Part shown: positions 8,926-18,492 of the stretch, piece after piece
Position numbering within the stretch: position 1 is the stretch's first letter
Layout of the letters: each line of letters begins with the position of its first letter
Assembly: GCF_037201805.1 (NCBI RefSeq)
Contig: NZ_CP147404.1
Span: forward strand, 3,578,501-3,642,500
DNA: 64,000 bases
Source: Bacillus sp. FJAT-52991
GTDB lineage: Bacteria; Bacillota; Bacilli; Bacillales; Domibacillaceae
Reading direction: 5' to 3'
Program-made: the position numbers and the translations under genes
Notes under the pieces: model-generated
The model's database searches: none
Told to the model about the DNA's origin: nothing
Seen by the model: the letters and a program-made list of their open reading frames with translations, nothing else

Positions 8926-10035
8926 TTAGGCAAATACTCTTTTAACCTCTTTGGCAATTTCATTCATTAAATCTTCTGCTTGCGGATATAAACCGATTTT
9001 ATCCATAAACGCATGGTCTGTACCGTTGTACTGAATAAGCTTTGTAGGCACACCGCTGCGTGCAAGCTTTGCCGCATAAGCTTCGCATTCTACTTTTAAA
9101 TAATCAAATTCAGCAATTGCAATCAGTGTCTGCGGCATGCTGCTTAACTGATCTGACAGCAGCGGAGAAACATGGGGATCTATGATTTCTGCATTATTTT
9201 GCAAATAGAGTTTGAAAAATAAATCGCCGCTTTCAGCCAATCCTTTAATCATTGGAGTGATAAGCTCAGAATGGTTACGAATCTCATATTGGTCGAGGCT
9301 CCAATTAAAATCCTCAGTTTGGACGTTGGCCATATTCACTGTTGGATAAATAAGCGCTTGAAGCTTAATCATTCCCGTCCCCTTTTCAATATCCATTAAT
9401 GCGCATACCGTAGCTAAATTACCACCCGCACTGTCTCCAGATACGGCAATTTGCTCTGGATTCACACGAATTTCTTCCGCATGCTCATACACCCATGTCA
9501 CGGATTCAAAACAATCTGTCAGCCCTGCTGGATATGGATGCTCAGGAGCTAAGCGGTAATCAACGGAAATAACAACCGCACCTGCCTTTTCCGCCAATGC
9601 TTTACACGGATTTTCCACGACATCCACACTTCCGCCGATGAATCCTCCACCATGAAAGAAGACAATAGCAGGCAGAACTCCTTCGTTAGAAGGCGTATAG
9701 ATTCGCAGAGGAATCGGCCCATTTGTGCCATCAATTGTTTTATAAGTGGTTTCGACTTTACTTTTCGTAACGTCGTCATTGTTCCACCCCATCATCGCCC
9801 GCAGTCCCTTAACAAAACTCATCGTATCTGACGGATCAAATGGCTTGTTTTCCATCGCAGCCATTTTTTCTGCCGCTTGTAAAGTCACTTGGAGAACTCG
9901 AGGGTCTAATTCACCAATCGCATCCGAATCAGGAATTGGTTTAGCAATAAAATCGAAGCCTCTTTTTTTGACAGCTTGTATCTCCTCACTCAGTTTAGAA
10001 ACTAGATTAACGTACGAAGTTGCATTACTCATCAT
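8926..10035 (-). CDS. Alpha/beta hydrolase, hormone-sensitive-lipase-type esterase
   Basis: The protein has the oxyanion-hole motif HGGGF around residue 127, the nucleophile motif GDSAGG around residue 200, and the late HAF motif with the catalytic His near residue 341. These define the HSL-like (family IV) carboxylesterases. I chose the ATG pair at 10033-10035/10030-10032 because GGAGA lies six to nine bases upstream; a longer frame to 10083 has no ribosome site. An N-terminal cap of about 75 residues precedes the core domain. It acts on short-chain esters by family; the natural substrate is unknown. It lies just downstream of the GH3 gene on the same strand (88 bases away) but may have its own promoter. 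Confidence 0.9.
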   Translation of the reverse strand: MMSNATSYVNLVSKLSEEIQAVKKRGFDFIAKPIPDSDAIGELDPRVLQVTLQAAEKMAAMENKPFDPSDTMSFVKGLRAMMGWNNDDVTKSKVETTYKTIDGTNGPIPLRIYTPSNEGVLPAIVFFHGGGFIGGSVDVVENPCKALAEKAGAVVISVDYRLAPEHPYPAGLTDCFESVTWVYEHAEEIRVNPEQIAVSGDSAGGNLATVCALMDIEKGTGMIKLQALIYPTVNMANVQTEDFNWSLDQYEIRNHSELITPMIKGLAESGDLFFKLYLQNNAEIIDPHVSPLLSDQLSSMPQTLIAIAEFDYLKVECEAYAAKLARSGVPTKLIQYNGTDHAFMDKIGLYPQAEDLMNEIAKEVKRVFA

Positions 10036-10122
10036 TACCGTCTCCTTTTTTAATAATTTTGGATAACACCTTGAACAACACACTTTGGTATATGAATTTC
10101 GATTCTAATCAGGAAAAATGAG

Positions 10123-12402
10123 TTAACGAGTTTTTCGGTATTTCGCAGTACGCGAATCCTCAATTACACTGCTCCAATTAAGTCCAAAGGCGAAGTCATA
10201 TATATGGCCTTCAGAATCGACATGGCATTCCATATCATGTGCGACGTCTTCTAACTGTTCCTCGACTGTTCTCATATCTGCAGGCATTTGCATCGGCAGT
10301 AAGCCAGATGGCTCGTAGGCTCCTGACAGAACGTCCATAATCGCCTGATCTTGAACGCCAAAGTTCGCTACGATCGCATCTACCTCCGCTTCGAACTCTG
10401 CGACAACCATTGGATTCGATAGCAGAATTGATACGACGACCGGCTTTCCTTTCATCATTTCTTTTGTTTCAAGTACCATGTCTAAGTCATGCGAATTGTG
10501 TGTTGTAACTGTTTTACCTTTATACGAACGATTCAGTACATCGGTTTCTCGAGGGTCACCGGCAATACTCTGTTCGCGGGCATGCTCGGCTGTATACGAC
10601 TTGTATTGAAGGCTAATTGGTACATAACCGTTGCCTCCATTATCAGCATCCTCCTGACTGTACCCCGCGCCTGACTTTGGACTTTGAATGAACACAAGCC
10701 CGAAATCCGCTTCGTCCGGATCATCGGTAATATCGAAATATTTGGCCACAACATCAAGATTGACTGGATGCTCCAGTTTCTCCGGCGTTGGCATACCAAA
10801 CCAGTCCTTTCCGACTGGCAAATATCTCTTCGGAATGTATACTTTGCTTTTTGGCTGCATCGGCAGCATCTGTCCTTTATTCTTCAGAAGAACGACTGAC
10901 TTCAACTGAGCTTCATAACCTGCTTTCACGAACTCTGGATGGCACACGATTTTTTCGCTTTCCTCAGATTGGAGATAAGGATTTTCGAAGAGACCGAGTC
11001 GGAACACGTTCAGCAACAAGCGAACCGCCGATTGTTCGAAGCGATTTCTCATATAAGCCTCTCCATGCTCAGATACCCCTAATTGGTAAGCCTCTAAAAC
11101 AGGCCCAACTTCGTTATTACCTCCAAACTGATCCACGCCAGCCATCAACAGCTTATAGTGACGTTCCGCAACAGTCAGATGCTCAACACCCCATGACTTG
11201 CCCGTCAGAAATGTATCTTTACTGCCCTCCTCATTGGCAGTAATCAACCAATCTGTGCAAACAACGCCATCATAACCATATTGCTTGCGTAGTAAATCGG
11301 TAATTAAATAGGAACTATAAGAGTTGCCAACGTTCTCTCCATTTACTTGATCTTGATCAAACGAGATCGTGTAATATGGCATCACTGCAGAAGCCTTACT
11401 CGTCTTGCCCTCCAGTCGAAAAGCCCCGTCGACAAACGATTTCAAATGCTCTTCGAAATTGTTTCCTGGATAAATGGCATACTTTCCGCAGGCAAAATGC
11501 GCGTCTCTGCCACCCTCACCGCTTCCTCCTCCAGGCCAATGCTTCACCATAGCATTTACACTATCCATTCCCCAACCATCTTCTAGTTCCTGCTCGCCTT
11601 CTGATGTTTGGAAACCGTCCACATAAGCGCGAGCCATGTCCGTGGACAGACGCGAGTCCTCGCCGAACGTGCCGTTAAAGCGGAACCAGCGCGGATCGGT
11701 CGCAATATCAATTTGTGGCGACAGTGCTGTTGTCATACCAAGCGCCCTGTATTCCTTCGAGGCCACTTCTCCAAATTCACGTGTCACTTCAGGATCAAAT
11801 GTCGCGGCAAGACCAAGTGTTTCCGGCCAAAATGATACGCGAGAAGCTGTACCTGCGCCGGCATTAAATTCGGAGCTGGCATCGGAACCGTGACGCGGAT
11901 CTGAGCTATTGTTCGCTGGAATGCCTAAACTTGTTCCTTCTGCAACAGCCTGCAGCTTATTATTCCAGCGTGCAGCTGTTTCCGGATTTTCAACCGTTGT
12001 AATGAGAACATGACGAAGATGATCTTCGGTCAAAAATGCGATTTGCTCATCCGTCAAATCCCATGGCTTAGCACTGCTCTCTTCATAAGACTTTCCGCCG
12101 TAAGTTCCAGCGAACCAACCGTCGCTTGCGGCTGGAATTGCTTGATGCCGACTATATAGCATTAATCCGGCAATTTCCTCGATGGACATCCGCATGGCAA
12201 GATCTTTCGCCCGTTCCTCGGCCGATAATCTCCAATCTTCATATGGCTTCAAGACCCCATCCTTGCTTAAGTTTTTAAAAAATGAGCCATCCTGCTCAAT
12301 GATGCGGACCCCAGATAAAGCGGAATAGCCAAGTGTAGGCCCTCCTTCGTTACGGACGTATTCAATCAACGGCTGACCTGCATTTTTTTCTTGAGTTGAC
12401 AT
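10123..12402 (-). CDS. Glycoside hydrolase family 3 beta-glycosidase
   Basis: This protein of about 759 residues is a GH3 enzyme. The N-terminal TIM-barrel domain has STALSPQIDIATDPRW-type substrate-binding residues, KHWPGGG, and the nucleophile Asp384 in GVVCTDWL. The C-terminal sandwich domain contains SVVLLKNKGQMLPM and the region ending in LLPMQMPADM. There is no signal peptide, so it is cytoplasmic. The ATG at 12400-12402 fits GGAGGG seven bases upstream; an earlier ATG at 12417 overlaps that ribosome site and is rejected. A cre-like site upstream suggests carbon catabolite control. Glucosidase versus xylosidase specificity cannot be told. Confidence 0.92.
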   Translation of the reverse strand: MSTQEKNAGQPLIEYVRNEGGPTLGYSALSGVRIIEQDGSFFKNLSKDGVLKPYEDWRLSAEERAKDLAMRMSIEEIAGLMLYSRHQAIPAASDGWFAGTYGGKSYEESSAKPWDLTDEQIAFLTEDHLRHVLITTVENPETAARWNNKLQAVAEGTSLGIPANNSSDPRHGSDASSEFNAGAGTASRVSFWPETLGLAATFDPEVTREFGEVASKEYRALGMTTALSPQIDIATDPRWFRFNGTFGEDSRLSTDMARAYVDGFQTSEGEQELEDGWGMDSVNAMVKHWPGGGSGEGGRDAHFACGKYAIYPGNNFEEHLKSFVDGAFRLEGKTSKASAVMPYYTISFDQDQVNGENVGNSYSSYLITDLLRKQYGYDGVVCTDWLITANEEGSKDTFLTGKSWGVEHLTVAERHYKLLMAGVDQFGGNNEVGPVLEAYQLGVSEHGEAYMRNRFEQSAVRLLLNVFRLGLFENPYLQSEESEKIVCHPEFVKAGYEAQLKSVVLLKNKGQMLPMQPKSKVYIPKRYLPVGKDWFGMPTPEKLEHPVNLDVVAKYFDITDDPDEADFGLVFIQSPKSGAGYSQEDADNGGNGYVPISLQYKSYTAEHAREQSIAGDPRETDVLNRSYKGKTVTTHNSHDLDMVLETKEMMKGKPVVVSILLSNPMVVAEFEAEVDAIVANFGVQDQAIMDVLSGAYEPSGLLPMQMPADMRTVEEQLEDVAHDMECHVDSEGHIYDFAFGLNWSSVIEDSRTAKYRKTR

Positions 12403-12474
12403 AGAATAACCCTCCATTTATATAAATCGTTATTCATCGCTGTGAAGCGAACAAGTAAGTCATATAGAAATTTC

Positions 12475-12488
12475 AGAAAGCGTTTACG
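12475..12488 (-). promoter_or_regulatory. cre-like CcpA site upstream of the GH3 gene
   Basis: AGAAAGCGTTTACG differs from the cre consensus TGWNANCGNTNWCA only at the two outer positions and keeps the CG centre. It lies about 75 bases upstream of the GH3 start, a normal place for catabolite repression. The remaining bases between 12403 and 12837 hold the divergent promoters and no visible gene. Confidence 0.55.
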
Positions 12489-12837
12489 ATTTAATTATAG
12501 AAAAAACCTCTCCTCCTTTTGGAACGATACTCTCCCTGGTATTTTCTTTTTCATTAGGTTCTGATTCATGGTGTAATTTCCCAAAAACTACAACAATGAT
12601 AGATTTGGTATATCCTTTTTTAGTATTATACCATTCCATTAGCAATCAATTTGGAGAGCTACTGGATTAAACATTGATTCATTCCCCTAAATGTTGCATC
12701 ATATCTTACTATAGTCATAGAATTAATCTGTGGTCAAAAGTACGTAAAGATCTGCTAGAATTAATTACTCAGAATAAAGGAAAGAAACGCAGTACAAGCT
12801 AAAAAAATTAGAAAAGTAAAATGGAGAGATGAATTAA

Positions 12838-15051
12838 ATGTTAAAGATCATAAAACATTTAAAGCCTTTTATTGCATCAATCGTTGCAGTGATATGTCTT
12901 TTATCCGTACAAGCAGTATGCGATCTATCACTGCCAGACTACATGTCCAACATTGTGAATGTAGGTATTCAACAAGGGGGAGTAGAAAACGCGGTACCTC
13001 AAGTCATTCGTAAAAGTGAGATGGATAAACTTAAACTCTTTATGAATGCAGATGAGAAGAAAAAAGTAGATGCCAACTATGTGCTTTTAGATAAGAAAAA
13101 TCTTTCTCAAAGCGAGTTGCAAAGTTACTTAAAAGATTATCCACTGCTTGATAAAGAACCACTTTATCAGCTAAATACAAAGGATAAAGATACAATTAAC
13201 GAACTTAACAATATTTTTGGTAAGCCAATGTTAATGACACAGGGAATTGAAAAAGATGGTGCATCCTCTTCAACTCCTGCTGCGGCAAATACAGATCCTT
13301 TCGCAGCAATTTCCAAACTACCTCAAAGTGAAATCAATGCAATGAAAGAAAAAGCGGATGAAAAGTTTAAGGATCTGCCAGGCAGCATGATCACCCAGTC
13401 AGCCGTTACCTTCATTCATAGCGAGTATAAAGCGATAGGTATAAACACAGATAAGCTGCAATCCAATTATATTCTTATTACAGGGGCTAAAATGCTGCTT
13501 TTATCCTTAGTTAGTATGGCAGCTGCCGTTACCGTTGGTTTACTTGCAGCAAAAGTAGCGGCTGGATTAGGCAGAAATCTTAGAAAGAAAGTGTTTAGAA
13601 AGGTTACAAGCTTTTCTAATGCGGAGTTTGATCAGTTTTCCACTGCCTCTTTAATTACAAGAAGTACAAATGATATTCAACAGGTTCAAACACTGATGGT
13701 TATGATGCTTAGGATCGTATTCTATGCACCGATTTTAGGTATAGGTGGAATTATCAAAGTACTTCAGTCAGAACCTTCAATGGGATGGATTATCGCAGTT
13801 GCAGTCATCGCGATTTTAACCTTAGTCATTGGTTTATTTAGCATCGCGATCCCTAAGTTTAAAAGTGTACAAAAGTTAGTAGATAAAATTAACTTAATCA
13901 CTCGTGAATCCTTAACAGGTATGCTCGTTATTCGTGCTTTTAATAATCAAAAATATGAAGAAAAGAAATTTGAAAAAGGAAATCAAGATTTAACAAAAAC
14001 AAATTTATTTATCAGCCGTTTAATGACATTTATGATGCCAATGATGATGTTTATCATGAATGCCGTTACTTTACTTATTATTTGGGTTGGATCACACCAA
14101 GTGGATATGGGAAATATCCAAGTTGGTGATATGATGGCATTTATGCAGTATGCCATGCAAATCATCATGGCATTTTTAATGATTTCTATGGTTTCCATTA
14201 TGCTTCCACGTGCTTCTGTATCCGCACAACGTATCGCAGAAGTTTTGGATACTGAAGTTCTCATTCATGATGTAGAGGAACCAAAAACATTCTCCTCAGA
14301 CACAAAGGGTTATGTTGAATTTAAAAATGTTAGCTTTAGATATCCAGGTGCCGAAGAAGATGTGCTTTCCAATATCAACTTTACCGCAAAGCCTGGAGAA
14401 ACGACAGCTTTCATTGGAAGTACAGGTAGTGGTAAATCAACACTTATCAACTTAATTCCACGTTTTTACGATGTAACAAGCGGCGAAATATTAATAGATG
14501 GCACGGATATTAGAGAGGTATCTCAGAAGGAATTACGAGAGAAAATTGGTTATGTACCACAAAAAGGTATTTTATTCTCAGGTACGATCGAAAGCAATCT
14601 GAAATACGGTAAAAAAGAAGCAACCGAAGAAGAACTAACAAAAGCGGCAGAAATCGCTCAAGCTATGGAGTTTATTAGCGCGAAACCTGAAGGCTTCCAT
14701 ACAGAGATATCACAAGGCGGTACGAACGTTTCAGGTGGTCAAAAACAAAGAATTTCTATTGCGCGTGCTCTTGCGAAGGAATCCGAAATATTCATATTTG
14801 ATGATAGTTTCTCAGCTCTTGACTTTAAGACAGACGCAGCATTGCGTAAGGCTTTAAGCAATGAGATTTCAGAAAGTACTGTTCTCCTTGTTGCACAAAG
14901 AATAAGCACAATATTGAACGCAGATAAAATCATCGTACTAGACGAAGGTAAAATAGTAGGAACTGGGACTCATGAAGAACTTATGGAGAACTGTGAAGTT
15001 TATAAGCAAATTGCTTTATCACAACTTTCAAGAGAGGAGTTGTCATCATGA
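12838..15051 (+). CDS. Heterodimeric ABC exporter, subunit with degenerate Walker B
   Basis: The 737-residue half transporter has six membrane helices and a C-terminal ATPase domain. An unusually long extracytoplasmic insert (about residues 40-200) lies between helices 1 and 2. Walker A GSTGSGKST is near residue 526 and the signature VSGGQ near 632 is canonical. Walker B reads IFIFDDS, so the catalytic Glu is replaced by Asp. Such a substitution marks the degenerate-site subunit of heterodimeric exporters of the BmrCD/LmrCD/TM287-288 type. The ATG follows GGAGAG, and the gene overlaps the next by ATGA. The substrate is unknown; drugs or lipids are typical. Confidence 0.92.
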   Translation: MLKIIKHLKPFIASIVAVICLLSVQAVCDLSLPDYMSNIVNVGIQQGGVENAVPQVIRKSEMDKLKLFMNADEKKKVDANYVLLDKKNLSQSELQSYLKDYPLLDKEPLYQLNTKDKDTINELNNIFGKPMLMTQGIEKDGASSSTPAAANTDPFAAISKLPQSEINAMKEKADEKFKDLPGSMITQSAVTFIHSEYKAIGINTDKLQSNYILITGAKMLLLSLVSMAAAVTVGLLAAKVAAGLGRNLRKKVFRKVTSFSNAEFDQFSTASLITRSTNDIQQVQTLMVMMLRIVFYAPILGIGGIIKVLQSEPSMGWIIAVAVIAILTLVIGLFSIAIPKFKSVQKLVDKINLITRESLTGMLVIRAFNNQKYEEKKFEKGNQDLTKTNLFISRLMTFMMPMMMFIMNAVTLLIIWVGSHQVDMGNIQVGDMMAFMQYAMQIIMAFLMISMVSIMLPRASVSAQRIAEVLDTEVLIHDVEEPKTFSSDTKGYVEFKNVSFRYPGAEEDVLSNINFTAKPGETTAFIGSTGSGKSTLINLIPRFYDVTSGEILIDGTDIREVSQKELREKIGYVPQKGILFSGTIESNLKYGKKEATEEELTKAAEIAQAMEFISAKPEGFHTEISQGGTNVSGGQKQRISIARALAKESEIFIFDDSFSALDFKTDAALRKALSNEISESTVLLVAQRISTILNADKIIVLDEGKIVGTGTHEELMENCEVYKQIALSQLSREELSS

Positions 15052-16913
15052 GTGATAGAAAAATAGAACATAACAGACAAGGTGGTCATGGCGGCGGCCA
15101 TATGGGCGGTGGCATGCGAAAGATTGAGAAGGCAAAGAATTTCAAGGGAACGATGAATAAGTTACTTCAATACTTAAAGCCCTATAAGTTCTCCATCCTA
15201 ATCGTCATTATTTTTGCCATAGGTAGTGCGGCCTTTGCCATTGTTGGTCCAAAGATTTTAGGTAAAGCGACAACAAAACTTTTCGAAGGACTCGTAGACA
15301 AAGTAACGGGCGTGCACGGCGCCGCCATTGACTTTACCTATATCGGAAACATTGTCATTTTACTCCTTGGATTATATATAGCGAGCACTGCGTTTGCCAT
15401 TATCCAAGGGTATATCATCTCGGGAGTAGCACAAAAAGTATCTTACAACTTCAGAAAAGAAATTGATGAAAAAATCAACCGGATGCCGCTTAAATACTTT
15501 GATAAAACGACACACGGAGAAGTATTATCTAGAATTACGAATGACGTAGATACGGTCAGCCAAACTTTAAATCAAAGTATGTCGCAAATTATCACATCCG
15601 TTGTGACAATCATTGGTGTATTCATCATGATGTTATCCATAAGCTGGCAAATGACATTAGTGGCACTTTTAATATTGCCAATATCCATGATGCTCATCAT
15701 GGGAGTCGTAAAAAGATCACAAAAATACTTTAAATCTCAACAAGAATATTTAGGGCACGTGAATGGTCAGGTAGAAGAGATTTATAGTGGTCACAATATC
15801 GTAAAAGCCTTTAACACCGAAGAAGAGGAAGTTAAAAAGTTCGAAGAGGTGAATGATACCCTTTACCACTCTGCATGGAAGTCTCAATTTTTATCGGGAA
15901 TGATGATGCCGATTATGATGTTTATCGGTAATATCGGTTACGTCGCTGTATCTATTTTAGGCGGATGGCTCGCGATAAAGAAAATTATTGCAGTGGGGGA
16001 TATTTTAGCCTTTGTTCAATATGTGAGAAATTTTACGCAGCCACTCGCTCAAGTAGCGCAAATCGCAAACGTACTCCAATCCACAGCAGCTGCTGCAGAA
16101 CGAGTTTTTGAATTTTTAGACGAAGAAGAGGAAGTTTTAGAGTCAGAAAACCCAGTGAAGCTTCAAGAGATTAAAGGAGAAGTGACCTTCAAAGATGTTC
16201 AATTTGGATATAATCCCGATAAGATCATCATCAATGATTTCTCCACTCATATTAAGCCTGGACAAAAGGTAGCGATCGTAGGACCAACTGGGGCAGGTAA
16301 AACAACGATCGTAAAGCTTTTAATGCGGTTCTATGACGTAAATAGCGGTTCTATCTGTATAGATGGTCACGATATAACAGACTTCACGCGAGAAGACCTG
16401 CGCAGCATGTTCGGTATGGTACTGCAAGACACTTGGCTATTTAACGGTTCTATCATGGAAAATATCCGTTACGGTAGACTTGATGCGACTGACGAAGAAG
16501 TGATTGAAGCCGCTAAGGCCGCTCATGTTCACAGCTTCGTAAAGACCTTACCAAATCAATATCAAATGGAATTAAACGAAGAAGCAAGCAACGTATCCCA
16601 AGGACAAAAACAGTTGTTAACGATTGCTCGTGCCCTTCTAGCGGATCCTAAAATATTAATACTTGATGAAGCAACAAGCTCTATTGACACTCGTACAGAG
16701 GCGCTTATTCAAAAGGCCATGGAAAACCTCATGGAAGGCAGAACAAGCTTTATCATTGCTCATAGATTATCAACAATACGTGATGCAGATTTAATCCTTG
16801 TTATGAAAGATGGGGATATTGTAGAACAGGGTAATCACGAAGAGTTATTAAAGGCTGATGGTTTCTACGCTTCACTTTACAACAGCCAATTTGAAAGTGC
16901 GGATGCTTCATAA
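15048..16913 (+). CDS. Heterodimeric ABC exporter, catalytic subunit
   Basis: The 621-residue partner begins with a Gly/His-rich tail (GGHGGGHMGGGM, about residues 12-23), then six helices and an ATPase domain. Walker A GPTGAGKTT is near residue 411 and Walker B ILILDEA near 537 keeps the catalytic Glu. The signature reads VSQGQ, deviating from LSGGQ. Pairing this canonical Walker site with the partner's canonical VSGGQ gives one active and one degenerate site, as in BmrCD-like exporters. The start overlaps the first gene's stop in ATGA, so translation is coupled. The His-rich N-terminus could bind metal, which is inference. Confidence 0.93.
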   Translation: MSDRKIEHNRQGGHGGGHMGGGMRKIEKAKNFKGTMNKLLQYLKPYKFSILIVIIFAIGSAAFAIVGPKILGKATTKLFEGLVDKVTGVHGAAIDFTYIGNIVILLLGLYIASTAFAIIQGYIISGVAQKVSYNFRKEIDEKINRMPLKYFDKTTHGEVLSRITNDVDTVSQTLNQSMSQIITSVVTIIGVFIMMLSISWQMTLVALLILPISMMLIMGVVKRSQKYFKSQQEYLGHVNGQVEEIYSGHNIVKAFNTEEEEVKKFEEVNDTLYHSAWKSQFLSGMMMPIMMFIGNIGYVAVSILGGWLAIKKIIAVGDILAFVQYVRNFTQPLAQVAQIANVLQSTAAAAERVFEFLDEEEEVLESENPVKLQEIKGEVTFKDVQFGYNPDKIIINDFSTHIKPGQKVAIVGPTGAGKTTIVKLLMRFYDVNSGSICIDGHDITDFTREDLRSMFGMVLQDTWLFNGSIMENIRYGRLDATDEEVIEAAKAAHVHSFVKTLPNQYQMELNEEASNVSQGQKQLLTIARALLADPKILILDEATSSIDTRTEALIQKAMENLMEGRTSFIIAHRLSTIRDADLILVMKDGDIVEQGNHEELLKADGFYASLYNSQFESADAS

Positions 16914-16926
16914 ATCAACTAACATT

Positions 16927-16974
16927 AAACAGAACACTTCTCAGATTTATAAGAGGGGTGTTCTGTTTTGTATT
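16927..16974 (+). terminator. Terminator of the ABC exporter operon
   Basis: AAACAGAACAC at 16927-16937 pairs with GTGTTCTGTTT at 16959-16969. The stem is extended inward by CTTCTC/GAGGGG, and T-rich sequence follows. Confidence 0.85.
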
Positions 16975-17035
16975 TTATATTTAATATGGAAAATACACAT
17001 ATATTGTGAGTCTAGAATAAATGACAATTATAAGG

Positions 17036-17068
17036 AAAATAAAAAGACATAGCTATCTATAGCTATGT
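17036..17068 (-). terminator. Terminator of the brnQ operon
   Basis: GACATAGCTAT (17045-17055) and ATAGCTATGTC (17058-17068) form an 11-bp perfect stem with a 2-base loop. On the minus strand it is followed by TTTTTATTTT. Confidence 0.8.
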
Positions 17069-17137
17069 CGATTATGTTGCTTCTATATTAACGCAAATCT
17101 TCAGACAATAAGTATAACAATCATTTTATTATGCCAA

Positions 17138-18457
17138 CTAGTTCGCTCTACGAACATTTACTTCAACGTTTTCTTTTCCTGTCACCTTATAAAGAATCCA
17201 TCCGAAAAAGAATCCAGCAATAGATGGGAGTATCCACTCAAAACCTTGACTGCTAAACGGCAATGCTGAAACAAAGCTGTCAATAAATCCGATATGGACG
17301 CCCAGTACACTCAAGCCCTTTACTGCACCTAACGCCAAAGCAATCAGAACGGCATAGCGATATGCCCCATCATTTGGCACATACTTCTTAAATAATCCCA
17401 GGAATGTCAACACAATTGCAGGTGGATACACAGTGAAGAAAATCGGCCCTGCAAAGCTGATGATGTTTTCAACTCCAATCACTCCAATGATAACCCCAAC
17501 AATACAAGTCACAGCCACTATAACTTTGTAAGAGATCTTATTTTTTGTCACTGAGCTCAAAAAATCTGCAAGTGCCACAGTTAGACCGATCGCCGTTGAA
17601 AGACAAGCTAATGACACTGCAATAGACAGACCTATTGTACCAATGTTTCCAAGGCTAAGATTGACAAGTCCATTAAGTAACTCCGTTCTTGCTATGTCTG
17701 CAGGGAACAAGTCGCCTGCATGTGCACCGAGATAGAGCAGACCACTGTAAACTAGAATAAACCCAGCGCCAGCAATCATTGATGCATAGAGTGTCATTTT
17801 CTTGCGGTCTACTTCTGAGGTATAGCCCTTCGCTACTATCGCAGAAATAAAGATCGGAGCACAAAGAAGACCGGTTAAAAGATCTCCCGTGAAATAAAGT
17901 TCAATAAAAGATGCCGAAAACGGATTTGGAACCTGTGGTGGAGCTGGCGTTGAAAGAGGTGAAGCAAACGCTTTCACACCAATCAATAGGAGAATCAAAA
18001 TCAGTCCCGGCGTCAGGACTTTCCCGACCTTATCAACAAAGTTCGACTTATCATTTGCAAAGTAATAGGTTAATGCAAAAAACACCACCACTGTCAATTG
18101 AATAGGAACATTCGGAAACAGGGGCATCACGCCCATTTCATGTGTCGTTGCCGCTGTCCTTGGGATATTGGCGAGCACGCCGACACCAATCATAACAAAT
18201 AGATTGAATGAAACATAGAACCATTTCCCAACAGGCTTGGACAATTCCTCAAAGGATCCCCCTGCGTTTGATACAGCAACAATGGAAAGCATCGGCAGAA
18301 CGATTGAAGCCAATAAGAGTGCCAAGAACGCAGACACCCAACTTGATCCTGCCATAAAGCCTATTGCTGGTGGAAAGATCATATTCCCTGCCCCAAAGAA
18401 TACAGCAAATAGTGCAAAACCAACAATCAAACTGTCTTTCGTGAACTTATTCCCCAT
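17138..18457 (-). CDS. brnQ: Branched-chain amino acid:cation symporter BrnQ
   Basis: The 439-residue membrane protein has about twelve helices and begins with the LIVCS family signature SLIVGFALFAVFFGAGNMIFPP. These carriers import Leu, Ile and Val with Na+ or H+. It is the second gene of an operon with the glutamine-amidotransferase gene, 35 bases downstream of it and with its own AGGGGG ribosome site. The operon lies behind a -24/-12 promoter, so SigL (sigma-54) with the adjacent activator probably drives it. In Bacillus subtilis the sigma-54 activator BkdR controls branched-chain amino acid breakdown, a thematic parallel only. Confidence 0.95.
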   Translation of the reverse strand: MGNKFTKDSLIVGFALFAVFFGAGNMIFPPAIGFMAGSSWVSAFLALLLASIVLPMLSIVAVSNAGGSFEELSKPVGKWFYVSFNLFVMIGVGVLANIPRTAATTHEMGVMPLFPNVPIQLTVVVFFALTYYFANDKSNFVDKVGKVLTPGLILILLLIGVKAFASPLSTPAPPQVPNPFSASFIELYFTGDLLTGLLCAPIFISAIVAKGYTSEVDRKKMTLYASMIAGAGFILVYSGLLYLGAHAGDLFPADIARTELLNGLVNLSLGNIGTIGLSIAVSLACLSTAIGLTVALADFLSSVTKNKISYKVIVAVTCIVGVIIGVIGVENIISFAGPIFFTVYPPAIVLTFLGLFKKYVPNDGAYRYAVLIALALGAVKGLSVLGVHIGFIDSFVSALPFSSQGFEWILPSIAGFFFGWILYKVTGKENVEVNVRRAN

Positions 18458-18492
18458 CTGATTTCCCCCTAAAGTCCATTTAGTGTTAACCC

